64,000 nucleotides of DNA, taken from NCBI RefSeq assembly GCF_032878955.1, contig NZ_CP043839.1:4836001-4900000 (forward strand), read 5' to 3'. The DNA is from Butyricimonas paravirosa. Lineage in GTDB: Bacteria > Bacteroidota > Bacteroidia > Bacteroidales > Marinifilaceae. The notes beneath the pieces were generated by a model. It saw only the letters and a program-made list of their open reading frames with translations, ran no database searches and was not told the DNA's origin. Both the position numbers and the translations under genes were made by a program. This document shows, one piece after another, positions 37,448 through 47,497 of this stretch; position 1 is the stretch's first letter, and every line of letters begins with the position of its first letter.

Positions 37448-38638
37448 ATGTTTATGAATAGAGCAAATGAAACTTTTCGAGTGTCAGAAATTATTTTCCG
37501 GTATATTCTGGGAGAATTGGCGGATGAGGAAAAAGAGCAATTGGAACGATGGCTGGATGAGAAACCGGATCATAAGTATTTGTTTGAGGATTTAGTGAAA
37601 GAGGCTAAAAAATCGGAAAAAATAAAGGCTTATGGACGGATTGATTTATATGAGGCATTGGAAGACCTGTTGAGGAAGAAGAGGAAAATGGAGCAGATGA
37701 GGAAAAAGCGTCGCTTTATAACATGGGCGACAGGAGTGGCGGCCGTTATTCTACCTTTGGCTATTGCTTTCATGCTACATATTCATAGGGGAGATTCCGG
37801 TGAAAGTATGGAAGACGTGAAAGAGGTTGTTGTTTTACCTGCCGGCAAACCACGGGCTATGCTCCAGCTTGCATCGGGAGAGGAGATTATGCTGACTGCG
37901 GGAACGACACAACGTATAAAGCAAGAAAATGGAATCGAGATTAAACAGGATTCCGGGGTAATCGAATACCGGGTTGATAAAGCAAAAGATAAAGAAATTC
38001 CGCAGTTTAACATCATTTCGGTTCCGCGGGGTGGTGAGTTTTCGCTAGTGTTGAGTGATGGGACTCGTGTTTGGCTGGATGCAGCGAGTCGTTTACGTTA
38101 CCCGGTGACGTTTGTCGGTAAGGAAAGAAGGGTATATTTGGAAGGGGAAGCGTTTTTTGACGTGGCTAAGGATAAAGAGTCTGAGTTTGTTGTAGAAACG
38201 AAACACGCTGATGTCAAGGTGTTTGGAACATCTTTTGATGTTTCTGCCTATGAGGACGAAGAGAAAACGACGGCCACTCTGGTACGGGGTTCGATCGGCA
38301 TGGAAGTTCGTGAAACAGGTTCTGAAATACGTTTAAAACCGGGTGAACAAGCTTGCTTGGTGGGCAAAGAGTTGACAAAGTGGGAGGTGGACACGGAGAT
38401 GTACTCGGCTTGGAGAGAAGGGCGTTTGGTGTTCAGTAAAGTGCGTTTGGAAGATATGTTACGACGTTTAGCCCGGTGGTATGATGTGGATATTGTTTTT
38501 TCCCGATCGGAATTGAAGGATTTCACGTTTACCGGAGAGGTGCAGAAGTATGAGGATTTTTCCGAAATATTGGAAGTTATCGAGATGACGCAGATTGCGC
38601 GCTTTCAAGTGAAAGGTAAGACAATAGTAGTATATTAA
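37448..38638 (+). CDS. FecR-family anti-sigma factor
   Basis: A 396-residue protein with the same plan as the first FecR: cytoplasmic part (residues 1-90, ending in a basic KKRKMEQMRKKRR stretch), one membrane helix (FITWATGVAAVILPLAIAFML), FecR domain (SVPRGGEFSLVLSDGTRVWLD, GEAFFDVAKDKESEF, KVFGTSFDVSAYE) and DUF4974-like end (VRLEDMLRRLARWYDVDIVF). It should hold the sigma factor at 36746 inactive until the SusC receptor signals. ATG 37448 or 37454 may be the start. Confidence 0.93.
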   Translation: MFMNRANETFRVSEIIFRYILGELADEEKEQLERWLDEKPDHKYLFEDLVKEAKKSEKIKAYGRIDLYEALEDLLRKKRKMEQMRKKRRFITWATGVAAVILPLAIAFMLHIHRGDSGESMEDVKEVVVLPAGKPRAMLQLASGEEIMLTAGTTQRIKQENGIEIKQDSGVIEYRVDKAKDKEIPQFNIISVPRGGEFSLVLSDGTRVWLDAASRLRYPVTFVGKERRVYLEGEAFFDVAKDKESEFVVETKHADVKVFGTSFDVSAYEDEEKTTATLVRGSIGMEVRETGSEIRLKPGEQACLVGKELTKWEVDTEMYSAWREGRLVFSKVRLEDMLRRLARWYDVDIVFSRSELKDFTFTGEVQKYEDFSEILEVIEMTQIARFQVKGKTIVVY

Positions 38639-38646
38639 TAATAAAA

Positions 38647-38678
38647 AGAGCTACTCGTGCTGGAACACGGGTCGCTCT
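38647..38678 (+). promoter_or_regulatory. Stem-loop between fecR and susC (second locus)
   Basis: agagctactcgtg (38647-38659) pairs with cacgggtcgctct (38666-38678) with two mismatches. It sits at the same place as the stem-loop at 25650-25697 in the other locus. A strong T run is lacking, so it may stabilise or process mRNA rather than terminate it. Confidence 0.6.
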
Positions 38679-38722
38679 AAGAGTAAGTTTATCAGCAATA
38701 ATAACTTAAACGACACAAATGT

Positions 38723-41700
38723 ATGAAAAAAAATGGAGAATATGACCCTCCTAGGTTGGGGTCATTAAAAAAAATTTGTAGGATTATGAAAGCTACGATG
38801 CTTTTTCTCATGCTGACGGTTTGCCATTCATTTGGGATGGTCCACGCTCAAGAGGTGCGTTTGGATATTGATTTGGAGAAAGCCAATTTCGCCGAATTCA
38901 TGGAACAAGTGAAAAAACAGACAGAATTCACTTTCTTCTTTCACGATGCAATGGTGATGAGTTTGAAAGATATTACTTTACACATGCGGCAGGCTGATAT
39001 TGAGGCTGTTTTAAAGGCTTGTCTGAAAGGCTCGAATGTTGCTTACCGGATTAAAGATCGTACGATCATTCTCTATGGATTAAACGATCAATCGAAGAAG
39101 GGGATAGACGTGAAAGGTTTGGTGGTGGATGAACAGGGAGATCCGATGCCTGGGGCTACGGTCAAGGTGAAAGGAAACGAGGGGAACGGCGTGTTGATAG
39201 GTACGGTAACAGGGCCGGACGGGAAATTCTCGTTAAATGTACCGGATAGGAAAGTGATGTTGGAGGTGTCATTTGTCGGTTATGTGTCTCGTTTGATTGC
39301 AGCATCCGACACGGTATCCTTGAAAAAGGTCGTTTTGAAAGAAGAGTTGAAGAATATAGAAGAAGTTGTGGTGACCGGATACCAGCGAATTGACCGGAAG
39401 TTATTTACCGGTGCCGCAGCAGTAATTAAAGCGGAAGATGCGATGGTTGAGGGAGCAATAGATGTAAGTCGTATGTTGCAGGGAAAAGCGGCCGGGGTAC
39501 AGATACAAAATGTATCCGGAACTTTCGGAGCTTCTCCTAAGATGAGAGTGCGGGGAGCTTCTTCCATTAACGGGAACCAGAAACCGTTGTGGGTTGTTGA
39601 TGGGTTGGTACTGGAAGACGTGGTAGAGGTTTCTGCCGATGATTTATCATCGGGAGATTCGGAAACTTTAATCAGTTCTGCAATTGCCGGCCTGAATGCC
39701 GATGACATCGAGAGTTTCCAGATTCTAAAAGATGCTTCCGCAACAGCATTGTACGGGGCACGAGCAATGAACGGAGTGGTAGTGATTACCACGAAAAAGG
39801 GGAAGAAGGGGACGATGAAGGTAAATTACAGTGGAGAGTTTACGGTGCGCATGAAACCGAGTTATGATCAATATAACCTGATGAATTCACAGGAACAGAT
39901 GATGGTGTATAAAGAGATGGAGGCGAAAGGGTGGCTGAATTATGCGGATGTTTCTCGTAAGAAAAACGGTGGTGTTTACAAGAAAATGGCTGATTTGATT
40001 TCCACGTATGATGAGACTACCGGGAAATTTGGTTTGGAGAATACCCAACAGGCCAAGAATGCTTTCTTGCAGAAGTACGAGATGGCAAATACGGATTGGT
40101 TTGACATTCTTTTCCGTAATTCTTTACAGCAAGTACATTCTTTGAGTTTGTCATCAGGAACAGATAAATCTCGTTTCTATGCCTCCTTGAGTTATTTTAA
40201 TGACGGGGGATGGTCAATTGCCGACAAGGTGGAACGCTACACGGCGAACATGAATGCTTCTTTTGATATAAAGAAATGGTTGACCGTGAATTTATTGACC
40301 AATGGTTCGTTACGTATGCAGGATGCTCCGGGAACCAATAGCCGGAACACGAATGCCGTGAGTGGTGAAGTGGAGCGTTCTTTTGACATTAACCCGTTTA
40401 GTTATGCTCTGAACACGAGTAGGGCGTTACGTGCTTATGATGATGATGGTAATTACGAGTTCTACACGATGAATTACGCTCCATTCAGTATATTACACGA
40501 GTTGGAGAATAATAAGTTGAAAATTGATATGTTGGATACGAAGTTCCAGATGGAATTGGAGTTTCGTCCATTGACCGGGTTGGACGTGAAGATGTTGGGG
40601 GCTGTTCGTTACGTGAAGACGACACGGGAACACCGGATTTATGATACATCCAATGCGGCGGAGGCTTATCGTGCTGCCGGGGATGCCACGATTCGGGATG
40701 GAAACAAGTTGTTATACGAGGATCCGGATATGCCAGGCTACCCTGCCAAGGTGGTGATGCCGAAAGGGGGACTTTATAATCGGAACGAGAATTCCATGTT
40801 GAACTATTATCAACGGATGATCGTGAATTATAATGCCTCTTTTGATGGCGGAAAACATACTTTGAACGTGTTGGGAGGAGAGGAACTACGTTACACGAAC
40901 CGGACGTATGCCAGTAATCAGGGATTTGGTTATCAGTGGGATCGCGGTGGAGTTGCTTTCCTAGATCCTGATTTATTGAAACAGCAGATAGAGTCAGGTT
41001 TGTCTTATTACTCGATGGAAGAGGAGTTTGATCGTTTCGTAGCTTTCTTTGCCACGGCGGGATATAGTTATAATGGTACTTACGTGTTTAATGCAACCGG
41101 GCGTTACGATGGTTCCAATCGTTTGGGAAAATCCCGTTCCGCTCGTTGGTTACCGACTTGGAATATTAGTGGGGCTTGGCACGTGTCGAATGAGGCATTT
41201 ATGGAATCATTGGAGAAGATTTCCCGTTTGACTTTGCGTGCCACGTATGGTTTGACGGCCAGTATGGGACCTTCAAGTAATTCCCGGGCCGTGTTGTACA
41301 ATGAGGTAACGAAACGCCCCACGCAACAGGAGAAGGAAAATAGTATTTATATCAGTGCTTTGGAAAATAGTGAATTGACTTGGGAGAAACAATATGAAAC
41401 GAATGTGGGTGTTGATCTGGGAATTTTCGATAACCGAATTAGCTTGAGTGCCGATGTGTACTGGCGAAAAGGATTTGATCTGATTGGTAGTGTGCGGGTT
41501 TCCGGTATCGGGGGACAACAGTCCAAGAAAGCGAATTATGCCGATATGAAATCTCATGGTGTAGAATTCACGTTAAACACGAAGAATCTAGTATACTCTT
41601 CTTTTAGTTGGGTTACGAATTGGACATTTTCCTATAATAAAAACAGAATCACGAATTTGGAATCCCGTCCTCGTGTGATGGATTTGGTAAAAGCAGAGGG

Positions 41701-42391
41701 GGCGCCCAGGCAGGGATATGCGGTAAGAGCTATATTTTCGGTTCCTTTTATGGGATTGACAAATGAAGGAATTCCCACGGTCATGGATCCGGATGGTAAT
41801 ATTAGCGTCGGGGATATTAATTTTCAGGAAACGAACAAGCTTGACTTTCTGAAGTATGAAGGCCCCGTTGATCCGAGAATTACGGGAGGATTTGAGAACA
41901 CGTTCAAATATAAGAATTTGACTTTGGCCGTATTCTTGAATTATCAATTTGGAAATAAAGTTCGGCTACATAATTATTTTAAAAACGAGTATAATGATTT
42001 GACAGCCATGCCGAAAGATTTTTTGGATCGTTGGATGATGCCCGGAGACGAGAATCGTACTTCGGTTCCTGTAATCCTTTCTGCACGTCAGAATTCCCGG
42101 ACAAAGAGCGAGTATAAGGAAGTTTATAATGCTTATAATTATTCCACGGAACGAATTGCTGATGGTTCTTTCATTCGCTTGAAAGACATTAGTTTGACCT
42201 ATAAATTTGATGACAAGTGGGTACAGAGCATCGGGCTTGGTTCCATGTCATTAAAGTGCATCATGTCCAACGTGGCATTATTGTATAGAGATAAGAAATT
42301 ACACGGACAGGATCCGGAGTTCTTCCGTTCCGGAGGAGTGGCATTGCCTGTTCCGCGACAAGTGACATTCTCTTTGAGAGTAGGATTTTGA
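38723..42391 (+). CDS. SusC/RagA-family TonB-dependent receptor with STN signalling domain
   Basis: A 1222-residue receptor. A signal sequence (MLFLMLTVCHSFGMVHAQ) is followed by the STN domain (VRLDIDLEKANFAEFMEQVKK, about residues 45-115), the carboxypeptidase-like domain (GLVVDEQGDPMPGATVKVKG), the plug with IEEVVVTGYQRIDRKLFTGA and ILKDASATALYGARAMNGVV, and a long barrel ending in VTFSLRVGF. It should import the ligand captured by the SusD protein downstream and signal through FecR. It is about 100 residues longer than the receptor of the first locus and only loosely similar, so a different substrate is likely. Confidence 0.95.
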   Translation: MKKNGEYDPPRLGSLKKICRIMKATMLFLMLTVCHSFGMVHAQEVRLDIDLEKANFAEFMEQVKKQTEFTFFFHDAMVMSLKDITLHMRQADIEAVLKACLKGSNVAYRIKDRTIILYGLNDQSKKGIDVKGLVVDEQGDPMPGATVKVKGNEGNGVLIGTVTGPDGKFSLNVPDRKVMLEVSFVGYVSRLIAASDTVSLKKVVLKEELKNIEEVVVTGYQRIDRKLFTGAAAVIKAEDAMVEGAIDVSRMLQGKAAGVQIQNVSGTFGASPKMRVRGASSINGNQKPLWVVDGLVLEDVVEVSADDLSSGDSETLISSAIAGLNADDIESFQILKDASATALYGARAMNGVVVITTKKGKKGTMKVNYSGEFTVRMKPSYDQYNLMNSQEQMMVYKEMEAKGWLNYADVSRKKNGGVYKKMADLISTYDETTGKFGLENTQQAKNAFLQKYEMANTDWFDILFRNSLQQVHSLSLSSGTDKSRFYASLSYFNDGGWSIADKVERYTANMNASFDIKKWLTVNLLTNGSLRMQDAPGTNSRNTNAVSGEVERSFDINPFSYALNTSRALRAYDDDGNYEFYTMNYAPFSILHELENNKLKIDMLDTKFQMELEFRPLTGLDVKMLGAVRYVKTTREHRIYDTSNAAEAYRAAGDATIRDGNKLLYEDPDMPGYPAKVVMPKGGLYNRNENSMLNYYQRMIVNYNASFDGGKHTLNVLGGEELRYTNRTYASNQGFGYQWDRGGVAFLDPDLLKQQIESGLSYYSMEEEFDRFVAFFATAGYSYNGTYVFNATGRYDGSNRLGKSRSARWLPTWNISGAWHVSNEAFMESLEKISRLTLRATYGLTASMGPSSNSRAVLYNEVTKRPTQQEKENSIYISALENSELTWEKQYETNVGVDLGIFDNRISLSADVYWRKGFDLIGSVRVSGIGGQQSKKANYADMKSHGVEFTLNTKNLVYSSFSWVTNWTFSYNKNRITNLESRPRVMDLVKAEGAPRQGYAVRAIFSVPFMGLTNEGIPTVMDPDGNISVGDINFQETNKLDFLKYEGPVDPRITGGFENTFKYKNLTLAVFLNYQFGNKVRLHNYFKNEYNDLTAMPKDFLDRWMMPGDENRTSVPVILSARQNSRTKSEYKEVYNAYNYSTERIADGSFIRLKDISLTYKFDDKWVQSIGLGSMSLKCIMSNVALLYRDKKLHGQDPEFFRSGGVALPVPRQVTFSLRVGF

Positions 42392-42424
42392 CGTGAAGAA
42401 TATTAAATCATTAAAACAGAGAAA

Positions 42425-43984
42425 ATGAAAGCATATAAAATATTAACGGTCGGGATGTTTGCACTTTTGGTGACAGCGTGTAACTCGTTTCTGGATGTTG
42501 TTCCGGATAACCGTACCGAATTGGATAGCCCGGAAGCGATCAAGGAGTTGCTGGTATCGGCTTATCCGAAGGCTCACTATTACCACATGTGTGAGGTGAT
42601 GAGTGATAATGTTGCGGAACGTTTGGTCAGTGGAACGCATAGCCGGGCGACCTTGAACAAGCAAATGTATCAGTGGATGGACGGAACCGGTACGGGAACG
42701 GATTACCCGGTTTACGTGTGGACAAATTATTACGAGGCGATAGCTGCAGCCAATCTGGCATTGGAAGCCGTGGAAGAAGAGGGCGATACGAAAGAGTATG
42801 CGGCAATTAAAGGGGAAGCGTTGGTTTGTCGTGCGTTTTGTCACTTTATCCTGGTGAATCTTTTTGCGGAACATTATGATCCGGATAAGGCAGAGCAAAT
42901 GTTGGGAATTCCTTATTGTGTGAAACCGGAAACACAAGCTATCGTGTATTACAAACGTGATAACTTGAAGCAGGTATATGACCAGATTGAAGAAGATTTG
43001 CAAACGGGACTACCGTTATTACAAGATCAGACGTACGAGGTTCCAAAATATCATTTCACAAAGGCTGCGGCTCATGCTTTTGCCGCTCGTTTCTATCAGT
43101 ATAAGGGCGAATGGGACAGTGTGATTGTACACTCGACGGCAGCTTTGGGAAGTAATCCGAAGAGTAAATTACGTGATTTGAGAAATCCGGATCAAGCTAA
43201 CGGGCAATGGGGAGATAAGGACGCTTATGCGGCTAAATATTTTAAAGTAACTCAACCGTCTCCTTTCCTGATGATCTCGGCTAAGAGTTGGTGGGCAAGG
43301 GATGGGCAGTCATTCAGCTTGTGTTATAGTATGAAAAAGGATGAGCATGCTTCTTTGTTCACGGAAAAGAACGTTACGGGTAGTCCGGTGACCGGGACGT
43401 ATGCCACGTTCTTTGTGATCTCGACAAATTCAGCAGGTTGTGCGCGGATGTATAAATTTGACGAATTATTTATCCGTAGTTCTATTGGTTCCAGTTCCGG
43501 ACAGGGATATACGGTTTCAACCCTATTGTCCAGTGAAGAGGCTCTCTTAAACCGGGCAGAAGCTTACGTGATGAAGAATCAGTTTGATTTGGCTTTAGAG
43601 GATATTAATTTATATCTTGCTGAACGGGTGCGTGTGGATAAAGATGATCCTCATGCGGATTTTACACCGTATAAAGTGAATTTGGCGAAGATAAAGGCAT
43701 TTTATGATGGAAAAGAGGAATTCCCTGATTTTGAACCGTTCTATGCAAGTACGATTTCAGAGGACCAGATGTCTATGTTGAAATGTGTGGTTGATTGGCG
43801 GCGAAAAGAGTTTATGCAGGAGGGATTACGTTGGTTTGACATCAAGCGTTTCCATTTACCGGTTGTACATACGTTTACCGTTTCGGGTGATCCGTCGATT
43901 ACGCTTACAAAAGATGATCTTCGGCGTGCCGTACAGATCCCGTCAGAGGCACAGGCTTTTGGAGTGGAGGCGAATCCTCGTTAG
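42425..43984 (+). CDS. SusD/RagB-family substrate-binding lipoprotein
   Basis: A 519-residue lipoprotein (signal ending LLVTAC, then NSFLDVVPDNRTEL). Family segments are GEALVCRAFCHFILVNLFAEHY, AAAHAFAARFYQYKGEWDSV, the helix LLNRAEAYVMKNQFDLALEDIN and the C-terminal RRKEFMQEGLRWFDIKRF. It begins 33 bp behind susC and serves as its lid. It is closer in these C-terminal blocks to the SusD fragment at the left edge of the window than to the one at 29101, and both have a metallohydrolase-like lipoprotein gene directly behind. Confidence 0.94.
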   Translation: MKAYKILTVGMFALLVTACNSFLDVVPDNRTELDSPEAIKELLVSAYPKAHYYHMCEVMSDNVAERLVSGTHSRATLNKQMYQWMDGTGTGTDYPVYVWTNYYEAIAAANLALEAVEEEGDTKEYAAIKGEALVCRAFCHFILVNLFAEHYDPDKAEQMLGIPYCVKPETQAIVYYKRDNLKQVYDQIEEDLQTGLPLLQDQTYEVPKYHFTKAAAHAFAARFYQYKGEWDSVIVHSTAALGSNPKSKLRDLRNPDQANGQWGDKDAYAAKYFKVTQPSPFLMISAKSWWARDGQSFSLCYSMKKDEHASLFTEKNVTGSPVTGTYATFFVISTNSAGCARMYKFDELFIRSSIGSSSGQGYTVSTLLSSEEALLNRAEAYVMKNQFDLALEDINLYLAERVRVDKDDPHADFTPYKVNLAKIKAFYDGKEEFPDFEPFYASTISEDQMSMLKCVVDWRRKEFMQEGLRWFDIKRFHLPVVHTFTVSGDPSITLTKDDLRRAVQIPSEAQAFGVEANPR

Positions 43985-44010
43985 TATAATAATTGTAAAT
44001 ACAGTAGATT

Positions 44011-44871
44011 ATGAAAAAGTATATATTTAACTTATTACTGTTGGCATTGCTGTTCTGCGTGACGGCATGTTCGGACGATGATCTGGGACCTTCCATCTTT
44101 GATACCACTACTGAAGAGTTGACGGAGCTGGATCTTTGGATGCAGAAAAATTTTGTGGAACCCTATAATATAGAGGTGATTTACAAGTGGCGTGATGTTG
44201 AAACGAGTATGGAGTACAACCTGACTCCACCAAAGGAAGACAATGCGAAAGGATTGGCGGATGTGTTACTGAATATTTGGTGTAAACCATATGTTGAAAT
44301 CGGAGGGGAATCCTTCTTCAAAAGTTTGTCCCCTAAACAGTTGCTGTTCATCGGTTCTTCTCGTTACACGAGTAGTGGGACGGTAACTAAGGGTACGGCT
44401 GAGGGGGGACGTAAGATTGTCATTTTCGAGGTTGACCAGTATGACAGGACAAATGCGACACGCCTGAAACGCTATATGAAGACAATTCACCATGAGTTTG
44501 CTCATATTGCGGCACAAACGGTAGAGTATCCGAAGGAGTTCGAGAATATCACTCCGAATTACGTGGAGGGATGGGATAAGATCAAAGATCAAGATGCTTA
44601 TGATCAAGGATTTCTTTCCGGTTATGCGATGAGTGAACCGGGTGAGGATTTTGCAGAGATTGTTGGCTTCATGCTTTCTAATAGTGCGGAGGACTGGGAG
44701 AAAATGTTGGATTACCCGACCTCGCAGGAGGCGAAAGATAAATTGAAACAGAAGGTGGAGATGGTTGTGATTTATTACCGGGACACTTGGAATGTTGATT
44801 TGTACGCATTGCAGGCTGAATGTGAACAAGCCTTGTATGATGTTGTTAATGGTGTAACTGTTAATCCTTGA
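44011..44871 (+). CDS. Zinc metallohydrolase lipoprotein with HExxH motif
   Basis: A 286-residue lipoprotein (signal ending LLFCVTAC, then an acidic SDDDLG). The catalytic motif HHEFAH lies near residue 163 and gives two zinc histidines and the general-base glutamate; the later GEDFAEIVGFML probably gives a third ligand, as in gluzincin-like enzymes. This is the substrate-import-associated zinc metallohydrolase lipoprotein family that follows susD genes. It could trim peptides or other substrates at the surface before import. The next gene starts inside its stop codon. A homologue without the motif lies at 1261. Confidence 0.88.
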   Translation: MKKYIFNLLLLALLFCVTACSDDDLGPSIFDTTTEELTELDLWMQKNFVEPYNIEVIYKWRDVETSMEYNLTPPKEDNAKGLADVLLNIWCKPYVEIGGESFFKSLSPKQLLFIGSSRYTSSGTVTKGTAEGGRKIVIFEVDQYDRTNATRLKRYMKTIHHEFAHIAAQTVEYPKEFENITPNYVEGWDKIKDQDAYDQGFLSGYAMSEPGEDFAEIVGFMLSNSAEDWEKMLDYPTSQEAKDKLKQKVEMVVIYYRDTWNVDLYALQAECEQALYDVVNGVTVNP

Positions 44872-46244
44872 TGAGTATGAAAAATCTTATATATTTATTC
44901 ATTGCTGCAAGCATGATGTTGGTAACGGCTTGTTCTGATGATGACGAATACGTGTTTTCGGAATTACCGAGCGAGCGGATAGAGGCTTTCCAGAAGGAGT
45001 GCCAGACAACTCTGCGAGGAGCGACCGACGGGTGGAAACTTGTTTATTATCCCCAAAAGGGTGTGTATGGTGGTTTTACTTTTGTGTTTCGATTCAGTGA
45101 GAAGAACCGGGTGGAGATGATCAGTGATTTCGAACCGATAAAAGGAGATTATTCTTATAATTTGAATCTCTCCGAGGGGTTGGTGTTGACTTTTGATTCT
45201 GATAGTCCGATTCACCAGTTGTCTAATCCCAATTACGGGGCACCGGCTCACGACGGTGATAAAGGTTACGGATTGGAAGGTGATTTCGAATTTATCGTGA
45301 AGGAGGTAAAGGAAGATGTTATTGAATTAATTGGTAAGAAAACCCGTGTGGAGGTAAAGTTGGAGAAGGCTACCGCTGCGGATTGGACTACCGTGGAAAA
45401 ATTAGCAGAGATGGCTGGCTACTTTGTGTTGGGAAATAGTGGGTTAGGCATGACGGTGAACGGGGAATTAGCTATTGGCGGACGTGTAGAATTGAACGAT
45501 ATATTCCATTTGTGTACAATGGCTTACAAAGATGAAGAGGGAAACACGGTGTCCGTGGAGACTCCGTATATAATCACGAATGAAGGATGCTTGTTTGAGA
45601 ACGAAGTGGAAGTGGCCGGGGTGAAATTTTCCGGTTTGACCGTGGATCTGAGTAACGGGGTGACTAATCGGGAATTCGTATCCAATGATGCGGATCAGGC
45701 AATTCGTTTCTTTATTATGGATCTTTCCCCTTTGAATTTGACTCCGGCAGAAGTGCCGACCTTTGTACCTAACAAATACATAGCCTCTGTGGATATGTTG
45801 AAAAGCCATGACGAGTATATCATTACGGACATGAGTGCCTCCTTGAAGGTTGAATGGGAAGCTTTGCAGGCTGAGTTACCGAATTTTGAGAAATTTACGT
45901 TGGAGATGGATCGTAAAGACGGTTACGAGGGGTCGTTCCGGGTGACGGCTATCAATAGTGGTGACGGAAAATCCAAAAGCCATAATTATGACTTTGGAGC
46001 CTTTACCTTGTTGAATAATACGGTGAATCAAGTACGGTTTGATAATAGCAAGAAGAGTCATTCTACTTCTTCCGGTTTCACGGATAAAGCGTTATATGAT
46101 GCTGGTGAGAATGCTCGTGTGGGAGCAATATATAATGCTTTCTTTGATAGTAAAGGTTTCACGGTGATTCGGGATTCGGAAGAGATCTTCTGGATTAGGA
46201 GTATTCAGAATCCGGAAGTTTGGATGAAACTGGAAGCTGATTAA
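44871..46244 (+). CDS. DUF4302-type lipoprotein of the SusCD locus
   Basis: About 457 residues from ATG 44871, which overlaps the preceding stop codon (TGATG); ATG 44877 is possible. The signal ends in MLVTAC followed by SDDDEYVFSELP. The N-terminal segment ERIEAFQKECQTTLRGATDGWKL, then a beta-rich YGGFTFVFRFSEKNRVEMIS block, is typical of the DUF4302 family, which I associate with the zinc metallohydrolase lipoproteins and SusCD pairs. Likely surface located; function unknown. It ends the operon. Confidence 0.8.
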   Translation: MSMKNLIYLFIAASMMLVTACSDDDEYVFSELPSERIEAFQKECQTTLRGATDGWKLVYYPQKGVYGGFTFVFRFSEKNRVEMISDFEPIKGDYSYNLNLSEGLVLTFDSDSPIHQLSNPNYGAPAHDGDKGYGLEGDFEFIVKEVKEDVIELIGKKTRVEVKLEKATAADWTTVEKLAEMAGYFVLGNSGLGMTVNGELAIGGRVELNDIFHLCTMAYKDEEGNTVSVETPYIITNEGCLFENEVEVAGVKFSGLTVDLSNGVTNREFVSNDADQAIRFFIMDLSPLNLTPAEVPTFVPNKYIASVDMLKSHDEYIITDMSASLKVEWEALQAELPNFEKFTLEMDRKDGYEGSFRVTAINSGDGKSKSHNYDFGAFTLLNNTVNQVRFDNSKKSHSTSSGFTDKALYDAGENARVGAIYNAFFDSKGFTVIRDSEEIFWIRSIQNPEVWMKLEAD

Positions 46245-46288
46245 AATAGAGCTGTGTGTCGTCCTATGAAGGATTAGTTGTTTTTTTG

Positions 46289-46318
46289 ACAGCCGGGATT
46301 TCGGTGGGTCTCGGCTGT
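46289..46318 (+). terminator. Stem-loop behind the second SusCD operon
   Basis: acagccggga (46289-46298) pairs with tctcggctgt (46309-46318) with one mismatch. It lies upstream of the metallophosphoesterase start at 46343, so an apparent longer reading frame from 46256 is not the real gene start. Confidence 0.6.
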
Positions 46319-46342
46319 ATTTCGCTTATAAAAAGAATTAAG

Positions 46343-47479
46343 ATGAAAACATTAAAGATATGGGTGTTGTGCCTGTTGTTGGGTACAGTGTGGGACGTGT
46401 GTTTGGCACGAGATTTAAAACAAAATAAAGATACAACGACAAAAGTGGCGTCTGTGGATGGCCCCTATGTGTTGTACGATGAAACCGGACGAATGAGGGT
46501 GATTCATGTTGATGAACACGGAGTATTACAAGATCGTGTTTACGATGAGGTTCCGGAAGGTTTTAAACTAAACGTGGTTTCGCAGAAAGGTGGCCATCGT
46601 TTTCAGGTGAAACTACATCCCGTGGAGCGTCCACTTTGGAAGTCCGGGCAGCGGGAGAAAACATTGATTATTTCTGATCCTCACGGGGACTTGGAGAGTT
46701 TCGTTTCCGTGTTGCGCAACAATGGCGTGATCGGAAAGAATTATAAATGGAAGTTCGGTAAGAATCAGGTGATTGTTATCGGTGATGTCTTTGACCGGGG
46801 AAAGGACGTGTTGCCCATTTTCTGGTTGATGTATAAGTTGGAACAGGAGGCGAAGGATGCGGGAGGGGTGATGACTTTTATGTTAGGGAATCACGAGGAA
46901 ATGGTGTTGCGGGGTAACTTAAAATATACCCGGAGCAAGTATAAGGATTTAGCAACATCACTTGGGATGGAATATGCCGACTTGTGGCATGAGAAGAGCG
47001 AGTTGGGGCGTTGGTTGCGTTCTCGTAATCTGATTCAGGTCGTGGGAAAGAATTTGTTCGTCCATGCCGGACTGAGCAAGGAGTTTACCGGAATGGGAAA
47101 TGCCGTGACAGAAGTAAACGAAGAGATGGCGAGATCTATTTTCTTGCCGAAAAAAGAACGGCAGGAGTTGTCTGCCTTGTCTGATTCCATCTATTGTGAT
47201 CGGGGACCTTTTTGGTTCCGGGGGATGGTGAAAGATGAGGAGAAATATCGTCCTTCCACGCCGGAGGATGTGGAGCGTATTTTGGAACAATACGGTGTAG
47301 ACCGTATATTCGTGGGACACACGATATTTGATGACGTGACTCCCTTCTTTGACGGGAAAGTCGTGGCCGTGAACGTGAATAATCAAAAGAACCGGGAGGC
47401 AGGTAAAGGCCGGGGAATCTTGATGCAGGGAAATACCCTGTATGTTATATACGATAAGGGTAAGCCTCGTAAATTCTAG
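46343..47479 (+). CDS. Exported calcineurin-like metallophosphoesterase (PPP-type)
   Basis: About 378 residues from ATG 46343, with a signal peptide (WVLCLLLGTVWDVCLA). The five phosphoesterase motifs are complete: SDPHGDLES, GDVFDRGKD, LGNHEEM, FVHAGLS and VGHTIF, which together bind two metal ions and match the protein-phosphatase (PPP) branch, related to bacterial Ser/Thr and diadenosine-polyphosphate phosphatases. Since it is exported, extracytoplasmic phosphate esters are the likely targets. It follows the DUF4302 gene after a stem-loop and may be transcribed separately; whether it belongs to the uptake system is unclear. Confidence 0.9.
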   Translation: MKTLKIWVLCLLLGTVWDVCLARDLKQNKDTTTKVASVDGPYVLYDETGRMRVIHVDEHGVLQDRVYDEVPEGFKLNVVSQKGGHRFQVKLHPVERPLWKSGQREKTLIISDPHGDLESFVSVLRNNGVIGKNYKWKFGKNQVIVIGDVFDRGKDVLPIFWLMYKLEQEAKDAGGVMTFMLGNHEEMVLRGNLKYTRSKYKDLATSLGMEYADLWHEKSELGRWLRSRNLIQVVGKNLFVHAGLSKEFTGMGNAVTEVNEEMARSIFLPKKERQELSALSDSIYCDRGPFWFRGMVKDEEKYRPSTPEDVERILEQYGVDRIFVGHTIFDDVTPFFDGKVVAVNVNNQKNREAGKGRGILMQGNTLYVIYDKGKPRKF

Positions 47480-47497
47480 CTGTTTTATTTCAATAAT

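Noticed and set aside
46256..46342. N-terminal extension of the metallophosphoesterase
   Set aside because: The extension is translated from a stem-loop and would hide the signal peptide that starts at 46343.
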